Shown here: in pieces, positions 48,936 through 59,463 of the stretch | How positions within the stretch are numbered: the first letter of the stretch is position 1 | Layout: each line of letters opens with the position of its first letter | NCBI GenBank assembly: GCA_019426215.1 | Contig: CM033393.1 | Coordinates: 20,958,591 to 21,022,590 of the forward strand | DNA length: 64,000 nucleotides | Source of the DNA: Buddleja alternifolia | Taxonomy: Eukaryota; Streptophyta; Magnoliopsida; Lamiales; Scrophulariaceae | Direction: 5' to 3' | Notes under the pieces: model-generated | Databases searched by the model: none | Told to the model about the DNA's origin: nothing | Seen by the model: only the letters and a program-made list of their open reading frames with translations | Made by a program: the position numbers and the translations under genes

Positions 48936-49744
48936 CCCCCCACACACCCACCCACTTTTCTTCAACTTCTTTTTCCCCCAATTTCTCAATCAACAAATAA
49001 ATACCAATCTATCTACAGAAATTGGGTTGCCTATTCATATTCGATAACCAAGGATTTCTGATTTGATTTGCTCTCTTTTTGTGTACACTGTACGTATAAT
49101 ATTGATAATAATAATAAGCAAAATAAAAAAGAGGGTCCAATTTCGCTTATTCAAAACACAAGGATAATACTCATTACTAATTTTCTCTTCGTTTTCAAAG
49201 CTTTCTAGAACCATCAATTTTCATTTTCTTTCATCTTGGAAACCTGAATATTCAACCATGACTCTGCTATTTTTATATTGAGACATTGCAATTTGCACCT
49301 TTCTGTCCGAAAATAATAAATATTATCCAACAATTTTGAAATGCCAAAAAGAAGCATTGATAATATATTTAGTAATAAAATAAAATAACAAGTCGGTAAG
49401 CACACTCAATTAATGTGAAAAAAACATAAAAAAAGTGATTAGTAGACTTTTTAACCCTTGATTGATTGGTGAAAATTTATAAAATCATTATATAATCTAC
49501 TCTCCACTTCTCCCCTATATATTTATATATAAACTGTAGGCTCACCAATTCAGTTATAATCTCTATTATAATGTATCTTTTAAAACAAAAAATAAAATAA
49601 AAATCAACCTTACCCCTACGCCACCCCGGCATCGCCACTCGTCACAACTACTGTTGACCCCATTGTTGTTGTCACCACCAACACCATGGTCAGCATCGCC
49701 ACCACCTTCATCACCACTACCACCAACCTCACACGGGTCATTTT
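48936..49744. other. 5' flank of the PIRL gene
   Basis: AT-rich DNA without a protein. It should contain the 5' UTR and promoter for the minus-strand gene; the strongest TATA-like stretch (TTTATATATAAATATAT on the minus strand, about 49515-49535) is too far from the ATG to assign without transcript data. Confidence 0.4.
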
Positions 49745-49890
49745 ATGCTGGATCGAGACCATTAGTCTCGGTCCAGTTTTGGCCATTGGATCCCCAATAG
49801 GGGGGTGGGGTCATTTAGTAAATTAATCACCCCCTTCCCCCGCCGCTATTGTTTATCCAATGGCCAAAACTGGTCTCGGTCCAATATAGA
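49745..49890. repeat. Imperfect fold-back repeat
   Basis: The left arm (CCAGTTTTGGCCATTGGAT at about 49773-49791) pairs with the right arm (ATCCAATGGCCAAAACTGG, 49855-49873). Flanking GAGACC/GGTCTC and G-rich/C-rich stretches extend the pairing to about 65 bp per arm, with a 14-bp extra piece in the left arm. It could be a tiny MITE; no convincing target duplication was found. Confidence 0.6.
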
Positions 49891-50029
49891 ATTTCACAAC
49901 CTCACACCGCCGGTCACCACCACAACCATTTTTGTGTGTCACCACTAAACAGTTGCTTTTGAAAAATTCGAATTCGCACCCCCCGAACCACGTCTCCCGG
50001 TGCAGCCACGTCCACCTTTCCTCTTGCAA

Positions 50030-50590
50030 TGAAAAGAGGGAAACTCAATGCTCAATTCCATACATTTGTTGAGATGTTCAAGTAACTTCGCATTAATATC
50101 CCTTTTGCAGATGCTATACTCCAAAAGCCAAGTGTGTGAAATTTCTTAAGAAGATCCTCCCCAACAAAAGGAAGCTAGAGGAGTTTGCAACTGTGTTACT
50201 TACAGAAGATGCTCGACGATTAATCAAATAAACTTCCACCTAAGCTTAAGGATCAAGGGAGTTTTGCGATTCTTGTCAAATCGGTTCTCTCAATTTTTCT
50301 AAAGTTCTATATGATTTGGGAGCAAGCATTAACTTTATTTCATTCTCAGTTTTCAGGAAACTAGAACTTGGAGAGCCAAAGCCCACCACCATCTCCCTCC
50401 AATTAGCTGATCGATCCATCAAGTATCTGAGAGGTATTGTAGAGGATGTCATAGTGAAAGTCGATAAATTCATCTTTCTGGTGGATTTTATCGTCTTAGA
50501 CATGGAGGAAGACATGGAGATGCCTATCATACTAGGTCGATCTTTCCTAACTATAGCCGAAGTAGTGATCGATGTCGAGCGTGGTAGCAC
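50030..50590 (+). pseudogene. Athila-like gypsy protease fragment
   Basis: A piece matching the retropepsin region of C1 at protein level: GASINFISFSVFRKLELG, then [31 protein letters not shown] and ILGRSFL. The catalytic DSG is DLG here (about 50307), so it is inactive. It starts before the protease with decayed linker sequence and ends near VIDVERG. It is clearly diverged from C1/C2, so it is an older, separate insertion. Confidence 0.85.
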
Positions 50591-50689
50591 CTTACCCCTA
50601 CCCCACCACACCACCCCTATCGCCGATATCGCCTCCATTGCCACTCGCCACTACTACCATCGACCTTGTTGTTGTCGCCACTGGCCAAC

Positions 50690-51686
50690 TGATAGAGTAG
50701 ATGCCCGACGCGCCATTTTCTGTGTAATAGACTCAATGAGACAATCTTATCTTTATGAATAAAGTTGATTTTTATTAGTGGCATTCTTTGTTCTTAAGAT
50801 ATTATTATATGCTTAGAACGAAGTCCCTTGAATCACACATGACTATGGGATATTGTCGGACATCGGGAATCACGATGATGGAATATGTCTCGAAGGTTGT
50901 GATTCTTAAAAGGTTCCATGTTCGGGATGAGTCTAGTAAGATGAGGGATATTGACAAAAGACTCAACGGACTTGCTTGTGCACATGGTTCTTAGAGAACA
51001 TGCCTCGTTCCATAGGCATAGATGTTGCACGGGGGTTCTCATTTGGATAATGAGTGAACTGAACACCCCGCCAGGAAATTCATAAAATGGTTATCCTGAT
51101 TGAATATGGAATTTCCTATAATCACATAGGCATGAGAGTAATCCTTAGGACCTGAGGTTCCATTGTGACTTTGAGCATAGCATACTATACTTTGACTTAT
51201 CTCATAATTCCATTGCGAGTCGTCATATGGGATATCTTGGGTATAGTATAGTTATGTGTCAAGGTACATGAGAGATCAAGATTGGATCCATCACTGACAT
51301 AGCAAATCAGATATTTCCTATGTGTTGCTTAAACGAATCGATTCAAGGAATCTTTGGCCAAAGTAGGGCAATCCAAAGAGGCGGAGTGTTTCCTCGTTTG
51401 GATTGCATGAATCGATATCATGCAATGAAGGAGACATAGTGATTGGGTCATAAGAATTTCGAATAAGCCATTACTTGAGATACCAATCCAGGAAATTTGA
51501 TGGAGGGATCTCACTTATATGAGGATCGTGGTTATGATTGGTTAAGTATCTTTTTATCGTTTGTATCTAGGTCTTCGGGGCCCATTGCTAGATAGTAACC
51601 TCAATTTGTAAGTAACATGATATATTTTTTGTAAATGATACATGGTCGGATTAAATCAAGGAAAATTTAATCTAGTACTTTCTAAA
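50690..51686 (+). repeat. LTR fragment related to the A/B copia family
   Basis: It starts TGATAGAGTAGATGCCCGACGCGCC, close to the A/B LTR start read on their own strand (TGAAAGAGTTAGGTGCCCGACGCGCC). It keeps other blocks in order, for example a GGAATATGTCTCGAAGGTTGTG block matching GGAATACGTCTCTAAGGTTGTG. It is plus-oriented, strongly diverged, about 1 kb long against 2.1 kb, and breaks off where the Sirevirus pol begins. Confidence 0.65.
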
Positions 51687-54134
51687 TATAAAAGTGACGA
51701 GAATTAGAAGCGATAGAGGAACTGAATTTACTAACCAAATTGTTGAGAAATTTTGTACAGATTTTGGAATACTTCATGAGTATTCTGCCCCTAGAAAACC
51801 TCAACAAAATGGAGTTGCTGAGCGACTGAACAGAACGCTTAAAGAAGCCGCTAGGACAATGCTTGCAGAGTCTAAGCTGCCTCAAAGGTTTTGGGAGAAG
51901 CCATCAACACAGCTTGCTACACTCAAAACCGGTGTATGATCAACAAGCAACATGAGAAGACTCCATATGAGTTGTGGAAGGGACGTAAGCCTAACGTCTC
52001 ATATTTTCATGTATTTAGTTCAAAATGTTTCATTCATAATAATGGATCCCACAGCTTAAAGACTTTTGATCCTAAAGCGGATGAGGGAATCTTTCTAGGC
52101 TATGCCAAGAATGGAAAGAGTTTTCGCATCCTAAATACGATCAAATCGAAGGTTGAAGAATCCATTCATGTTGTGTTTGATGATGCTAACCAAGAACCGA
52201 GTAAGGTTAATCCTGATGATGTAGGAATTGAAGATCTTGCCCAACAAGCGTCACAAATTAACCTCAATGATAACAGTGATGATGACGCTGGTGATGAGAT
52301 CTTTGTGCCCATTCCTAAGGTTACTCGTGAGGTTAGAAATAATGGTAAAGTGAGAATCGCTGATGATCATGAAGAGAATGATCATCAAGAGCAAACTGGA
52401 ACTGTGAATGATGAAGCGACTGCGCCAGAGACCAATAGGGATCAAGCGACTGTTGACCAAGAGTCTCTCAACCCTTTCCAACCAGACCGTAAATGGCTTA
52501 GAGACCATCCACCAGAGCTAGTAATTGGAGATATGGAAGCACCTGTTAGAACTAGGTCAGCTACAATTAATGAGGCCATGTTCGCAAGTTTCTTATCTCA
52601 AATGGAACCAAAGAAAGTGGATGAAACGCTTAATAATTCAAGTTGGGTTGAAGTCATGCAAGAAGAGCTTAACCAATTTGAGAGAAGCAAGGTTTGGACG
52701 CTAGTACCAAGGCCAACTCATCAAGGAGTTATTGGAACTAGATGGGTTTTTAGGAACAAGATGGACGAAGATGGCATTGTTATAAGAAATAAAGCCAGAC
52801 TAGTTGCTCAGGGTTATTGTCAAGAAGAGGGAATTGACTTTGATGAAACATATGCCCCAGTAGCCCGTTTTGAAGCGATTCGTATGTTCCTAGCGTTTGC
52901 CGCATTCAACAAATTCACAGTATATCAAATGGACGTGAAGAGTGCATTCTTGAATGGTAAACTCCAAGAAGAAGTCTATGTGGAGCAACCTCCAGGATTC
53001 ATCAACAACCATGGCAAAAGTATGGTCTATAAGCTGGATAAGGCACTCTATGGCCTTAAACAAGCACCAAGAGCATGGTATGACACTCTTTCTATCTTCC
53101 TTATAGGTAAAGGCTTTTCAAAAGGCAGCGTTGACACAACGTTATTTAAAATTACCCATAATGAAGATATTCTCTTAGTCCAAATTTATGTTGATGATAT
53201 TATATTCGGTTCTACAAATAAGCGATTGTGTGAGAAATTTTCGAAAATGATGCAAGATCAATTTGAAATGAGGATGATGGGTGAATTAACTTTCTTCTTA
53301 GGATTACAAGTTAAACAACTCCCTAATGGAATATTTATAAACCAAGTTAAATATACAAAAGACATGATTAAGAAATTTGGTGTGGAAAATGCATCATCTT
53401 CAAAAATTCCAATGAGCCAAACGCTAAAGTTAGATAAAGATGAAAGTGGAAAGAAAATTGATATCACTAACTATAGAGGTATCATTGGATCACTTCTTTA
53501 TCTTACCGCTAGTAGACCAGATATTATGTTTTCGGTATGCATGTGTGCACGCTTTCAAGCTGATCCTAGAGAATCACGCTTAAATGCTGCCAAGAGAATC
53601 CTTAAATACCTAAAAGGCACACAAAATGTGGGCTTATGGTATCCACGAGACTCTCCTTTTGAACTAATTGGTTATTCAGACCCAGATTTTGCAGGATGCA
53701 AAATAAATAGGAAAAGTACTAGTGGTACATGTCAATTTCTAGGTGATAGACTAGTTTCGTGGCATAGTAAGAAACAACAATCCATAGCGACTTCTACTGC
53801 TGAGGCAGAATATGTAGCCGCTGGGAGCTATTGTGCACAGATTCTTTGGATGAGGCAACAACTTAGAGACTATGGAATTATCCTAGGTCCTACCCCAATC
53901 CATTGTGATAACCAAAACGCTTTAGCTATGACTCAAAATCCTGTCCTTCATTCTAGAATTAAACACATTGACATTAGATATCATTTCTTGCGTGACCATG
54001 TTCAAAAAAAAGATATCTCCATGCACTTCATTGGCACTGACAAACAACTGGCAGATATCTTCACCAAAGCGCTCAACGAACAACGCTTTCTCACTTTGAG
54101 AAGTGAATTAGGTATGATCGATTTAAACGCTTAA
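51687..54134 (+). pseudogene. Sirevirus-type copia pol, 5'-truncated
   Basis: Begins inside integrase (IRSDRGTEF, then the NGVAERLNRTL motif with the catalytic Glu). One base is missing near 51893, after which 747 codons are open. These include reverse transcriptase ([25 protein letters not shown] at about 53190, PDIMFSV) and RNase H ([30 protein letters not shown]), stopping at 54134. Gag, protease and the integrase N-terminus are gone. The Sirevirus assignment rests on the sequence style, the G-rich tracts and the large extra gene after pol. RT and RNase H motifs look complete, so the piece is young or selected until recently. Confidence 0.9.
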
Positions 54135-54170
54135 ATCATAAAGCATCATATTTAAATAGGCATACAATTT

Positions 54171-54245
54171 AGGGGGAATCCACCTTATGTTTATGTCTAA
54201 AGCGTTTTGACAAACTCTGGAATAAGTTATCAATTTTAGGGGGAA
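54171..54245 (+). other. Two internal AGGGGGAA tracts after pol
   Basis: AGGGGGAA occurs at 54171-54178 and 54238-54245, both preceded by ATTT(T). Sireviruses are known for multiple polypurine tracts in non-coding DNA after pol. The canonical tract beside the 3' LTR is at 59450. Confidence 0.6.
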
Positions 54246-54844
54246 CTTTAAAATTGTACTTATAACAAGTTATAAGGGACTGTGATAAAAAATGATTTAA
54301 AATTAAATGCATTAATCACTAGCGCTTATCTTTTTGCATGACGAAGTCAATCCTTAAATAAAATTGTCATTTCTAAATTGAAGAGATTGACTTTACCACA
54401 AACTTTACAAAATTAAATTCTGTTCTCCAAAAGTCTTAAGCGTTAAAGAAATTCCCACGATAAAGCTAAGAAAATTGTTTTAAAATCATGCATAGTTTTC
54501 ATCGATAAAAGGATCGCGTGTGGATAAGTATAAAAGATTAGATTTGATAACTACCCACTCGTGTCTATCAAATCAAACTGACGGTTATTGACATATATTT
54601 AAAACCAAGACAGTTCAGGTCTGCACGAGTCTGATTACGTGTCAGTGTACTATCAAGCGCGTGTATTTCACGCTGAAAATTTCAAATCTTTTCAAACGTC
54701 TTTCAATAAATTTGGTAACTGTGGATCCCAAAATTTCGCACTTTTTGGTAACTAATAAACTATTTTCCCGCACTTTTTGCATCCGTATTTTTCTAAAAAC
54801 GTATCAGATTTGACTCCTTTCAAAATTCAAACTCTATGACTATC

Positions 54845-54895
54845 CACGTGTCAACATCGTAGCCATTGAAACGATAATTTTTGCCTCTATTTAAA
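54845..54895 (+). promoter_or_regulatory. Candidate promoter of the env-like gene
   Basis: A G-box CACGTG (54845-54850) lies about 40 bp before TATTTAAA (54888-54895). A pyrimidine-rich leader with CTCTCTCTC follows, and the gene's ATG is at 55017 in the context AGCAATGGC. The TTGCCTCTATTTAAACCCTT segment resembles the LTR's own TTGCCTATAAATACCTTACC (60114-60133), so it may be derived from an LTR promoter. Function is inferred. Confidence 0.45.
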
Positions 54896-55016
54896 CCCTT
54901 CAAGGTCTTTACAGTCAGATTTTATCACTTTCACAAATTCTCTCTGCTGTAAAAATCTTCATCTTTCTCAAGGCAAATATTCCTCTCTCTCTCAAAAAGC
55001 TTTCAAATTTTCAGCA

Positions 55017-58000
55017 ATGGCACCCAAAGTTGCAAAATCTTCCAAATCATCCAATTCAGCTACCGGAAAAACTTCCCGTGCTGAAAAACCAGTCACTGTT
55101 AACGCCGAATTTCTGGTTAACTGGGACTATCTGTTTGAAAACCAGAACTTTCCTCTTCGAACGATTCTTCTACTCGTTCAAGAATCTGGTTTGAGAGATA
55201 TGATCACAACTATTTTCAACTACTTAGAAGATGAATCTCTCCACTTTTTCAACAATGCCCAGATTTCTGAAGACGGCAATTCCATATCCTGCGTCTTCCC
55301 CTTCGCCAAAGAGACTTTTGTTCTTACTCCTTCCTTGATTTCTTCATTGCTGGTTTTACCCAACGATGGCTCTGAGGTGGAACACGTCAATCTCGGAGAT
55401 GCTACAAAAGTCTGGGAATTGGTCAAGAAAGACGATGTCGTTACTGCATACGAGCCGAACTTCAAGAAGAACGACATGAAGGGAGAATATGTTATTCTCG
55501 CAGACATATGCTCCAAGATGATTGAATGCAGGAAAGGGACATTCGATAAAGTTACAAACCTCCAATACAAGATGATGGTGGCCATTCTGACCAAATTGAA
55601 GGTAAATTGGTCTCTCTACGTTTTTAATCGCTTCAAGGCAGCGATGGCCAAGTCGGTGAATCCCAAGCCTTATGGGATTGTGCTAAATCGTATTCTTAGC
55701 TCTTTCGGTTATACAAACTCTTTGGGCAAGAAGATTCCAGCGACAAAATTCTAAGGAAAGAAAACGATCCGTGAGCTGCAAAAGCCAAGGAAGCTAGGTG
55801 GTGCAGCTGTTCCAAAAGAAGGGCGTGAGCGACTTCGTGCTCTAGGAGTTGTTCGTAGTGATGATGAAGATCAAGCGTCTTCCTCTTCATCATCATCCTC
55901 TTCATCCGAAGAAGAAGTGGTGGTCAAGCGACCTAAGAGAAAGATAGCTCTCAAAGTCGCTGAGCCATCTAAGCCAACAAAGAAATAGAAGCCTGAAACC
56001 AAGAACAAGAAGCCAGAGCCCAAAAAGAAGCAGAAGATCCCTTCTCTTTCTCCCTCTTCTAAATCTCCATCGCCTCCTCCAGCGTTTATCTTTTTCGTTC
56101 CCGAGGAAGAGGAATTCGTAGAAGAAGAAGTACTGCTTGCACGAAGACGTACTCCTCTTTCTACTCTCGCAGCCTCCTCTAGCGCTCCAGCGAAACCAGC
56201 GCTTAGAGAGTCAGTGAGCGTTCCTCCTTCTGACGCTGTTCCAGAAATCAGCTCAGATCCTCAAGCCGCTACTCAATCTGAGAGGCTTCCTAGTTTTCAG
56301 GACCCAGAAGAAGTTGTTCCAGAGCCTGAGGAACCTGTCCCAGAAATAGATCAAGCGACTGAAATAGTCGATGATATTCCTCAGGGTAAGCGATTTAGTC
56401 TTTTCTATCTTTCTACTTAGTGAAAATTTTTGCTTGCTTTTCTCAATCGCTTAAATGTATCAGCTCAAGATGTACCTCCCGAGGCACCAATCGCTGATGC
56501 CCTTCTTTCATCCGAGATTCCAGTTGAAGTGGATGTGGATGTGGATATGGCAACTGTTGTGGATATCGCTAAGGAAGCATCTCAAGCTCTTCCTGACGCT
56601 GAAACATCATCAGCCAGTGAAGCGACTTTAAATGCTGAGCGGTCGATAGAAGTGGCCCCCATCCCAACAGAAGCAATTTCTATTATTCCTACGCCAACGG
56701 GACCTCCTCCTTGTGTCATCGATTTCTTCCCGCGCGAATACACTCCAGACGTTGAATTTTATTATGCTGCCAGAGAACGAGACACTCAAACGCTTGCCAA
56801 GTTGGAAATACAATTTCAAACAACTCTCCATCGGCCCGATTTATCCAATTCTCTCAAGTTTGAAATCTTCGAGCGTATTGCCGATCTAGGAATATATAAC
56901 TTGGACCGTTTTCACTCTCGCCTTTAGTATATTCATCGTCCAGTTTTCAACAGAGCTGATCTTGATCTTCAGCATTTCAATTCAAACGGTCGCTCGGACG
57001 AGTCCTTTTATCCTCAGTGCCAAAACAAGATAGTTTTCAAGAACCCCCACATGGGTGATTGGAACAAGGATCCAGGTGAAGAAGATCTCAACAAGATAGG
57101 CTATTCAGCTCTCTCCTCCGTTGTCAAATTTCTCCAGAACGCTCTCTCTCCGAATCCACTTAAGTTATGGAAAGGCAAAGGACAGCTTGTTGCGGAGTGC
57201 CCAAATTAGGTCAATTCGTGGATAGAAGATGAGGCCTGTGAATATCTCGCCAGATTATGGGCTGATGATTATGATGAAGAGACGGAACGCTTTGAGAAGT
57301 TCCTTGCTGCTACCAAAGAGCAAAAGAAAGCGGACAAACTTGGAAAACGGTGGATGATGAATACAGCCAGGTGGGCTGAAGAATTTGTTCTTCATTTTTA
57401 CACCATTGAAGAACTGATCAGATATCCTTTTTTGTTCAATTTCGGAATAGAGTACAGACGCCGAGGTTATGCAACCTTTTTGCTTCAATAGTGACAGAAT
57501 ATTACAGGGAATGTTAGCGCTTTGCCACGATATCGACGACCAATCGAAAGCTACCTTCGCCAGCAACTTGCCTTATATAGCTAAGGTGGATGCTACATTT
57601 TGCATCCTCGTGCCGGGTTTGTTCAACGAGTCTTTCCTGACCTAAATGAAGATGCTTCATCAAGTAAACATCCTCTTCTTCCAGGCCAGAGTCAGATTCG
57701 TGTGGATGTTTCAACTGAACACGCTGAGTTTGCTGAGTTCCACAGATCAATGAGAGCAGTGTTTGAAAATGCCCAAGCGCTGGACATCAGTTTCAATCAC
57801 TTTTTCAGGTGTTACAATCTCCGAGGCTATACTCTTCACCTCGTGCTCTTTAGTGAATCCAATATTCAAGTGGCCAAGATACTCTCGCTAATTAGGCCAG
57901 TGGACCAAGAAGCAGCTCAAGCGCTCATGCCTTTGATTTTGGACTTCTTCAACTGTTATACTTCAGGGATTGCTTTACCGGAAGATGTGCAACTTGCACT

Positions 58001-59195
58001 AAGTACCGAAGAGCGCGAAGACGCTATATTCTTTATCTCGCAATCTAGCTTGATCAGTCCAAGGCATGTGATGGAAGCCCTTGGACCCCTCTGGGTCATT
58101 GGTCTTAGAGAACCTTCTCCCTCTATCGAAATTATAGAAGAAGAAAGTGCTCCTACTGAGGATGCCGTTCCACTTCCAGATTCCTCCAGCGCCCCAGTGG
58201 TTGAGCCCCCAGCGATTGTCGATCTTATCATGGATAGAGCGATTGAAGAAGTGCACGCTGAGATTGCTCAAGCGCCTGAAGAACCTTTTATCAGAGATAA
58301 ATCCAAAGGTAAGACTGCAGTTTCCTCATCCCCAGAGCGTCCTTCTTTCGATTCAGATTCTGAGAGCGATTCAGAAGCCAGAGATTTCAGACAGGCAGTC
58401 CGGAACTCGCTAACCAACATTGAGGGTTCCTACTCCAAGATCTTTGAGGCTGCTGATAGGCATATCCGCATAGTGTCGGATACGCGGACTCATGATATTG
58501 GCAACGCTGCAAATAAAAGCACTATTGCTATCATGCAAAGCATATCACCTCTTATCGCTGAGCTCTCATCTGAATTCAACCGTCACTTAGCTCAGAGCGC
58601 CCTGGCCGATACTGAAAGACACGCTTCATCCGATGCCGCCGCTCAGAGTGTCGCTCAACAAGTTGCTCTTCACATCGAAGAAGTTAGACTCTTGCGCCGT
58701 GATGTCGTTGAACTCAAGAACTCCCTTGATAATGTCAAGAAGGGGGAAGATAAAGAAAAGTCCAAAGCGATTTCCAAGACAGATAATAAATAGTGGCGTT
58801 CATTGTTCGAAGAATTAGTAAGCATTAAGAAAATGCTATCCAAGAAAAGAAAGCCAAGGTATTATCTCAGAAAGTACGCGCTTCCAGAATTGGACCCCGA
58901 GTTCTTAGAAAGCATGGGATTTCCTACTTATGCCGGACCGCTACAACAACATATCAATTGGAGACTGTCAAATGATCGACAAAGAGATATCTATCATGAC
59001 TTAATTCGTTAACTTGGTATTCCACCAAGGGACTGGACGGAAAGGTTGTTAGAACTAAATGAAAGCGCCAGACTTCGTAGACATGATTATGATGAAGTTC
59101 AACATACGACAATGATCGATATTAATCGTCTCTTGTTGGAACTAGCGCTAGAAGTTCTACAAGGCGAAGCAAGAGCGAAGCGACAAAAAAAGTGA
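55017..59195 (+). pseudogene. Sirevirus env-like gene, large, single frame with stops
   Basis: From the ATG at 55017 one frame runs to TGA at 59193-59195 (about 1,366 codons without the intron at 56386-56463). Nine in-frame stops lie at 55752, 55986, 56925, 57207, 57489, 57492, 57582, 58791 and 59010, and I found no frameshift. Order: basic Ser/Lys-rich N-terminus; a domain at about residues 30-245 resembling the 'putative plant transposon protein' domain (from memory); a Ser/Glu/Lys tract with RPKRK; a Pro/Glu-rich region; a conserved globular part (NPHMGDW, ARLWADDY, YRRRG); another acidic/Ser linker; and a coiled-coil-like C-terminus. I see no signal peptide or membrane helix, so 'env-like' is positional only. 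A second copy lies at 61850-63375. Confidence 0.8.
56386..56463 (+). other. Candidate 78-bp spliceosomal intron in the env-like gene
   Basis: Donor CAGG|GTAAGC, T-rich body, acceptor TATCAG|CT. Splicing joins G to CT as a GCT codon and restores the P-Q-A-Q reading seen, uninterrupted, in the second copy at about 61932-61943. The insert contains in-frame TAG and TGA, so it cannot be coding. Confidence 0.7.
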
Positions 59196-59449
59196 TTGGT
59201 TTCCTTTTTATGTTTCCTTTTTATGTTTTATCTGTTTTTCTTTAATCCTTTATTTATGATTCAGTGTAAAACATGTATGCTTTAAATTCTTTCAATGAAT
59301 GAATGTTTTAACGCTGAAACATCTTGTTGAAGCTAATCTAATTTTAGCTAACTTTACTAACTTTTCAAACGCCACCTTATATTCCTTTGGACTTTTTATT
59401 TTTAGTAACTCTTAAATTATAAAAGAGTTATAAGAGTCTTGACATCATC

Positions 59450-59463
59450 AAAAAGGGGGGAAT
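59450..59463 (+). other. Polypurine tract of the Sirevirus element
   Basis: AAAAAGGGGGGAAT lies directly before the TGTTAGG start of the 3' LTR. Confidence 0.8.

Noticed and set aside
48633..49061. 142-codon plus-strand open frame
   Set aside because: Antisense to PIRL exon 1, Leu-rich from the complement of Glu/Lys codons; no homology features.
55017..59195. The env-like frame as a functional host gene
   Set aside because: Nine in-frame stops, its place between Sirevirus pol and 3' LTR, and a second copy in a similar TE context make it an element gene remnant.
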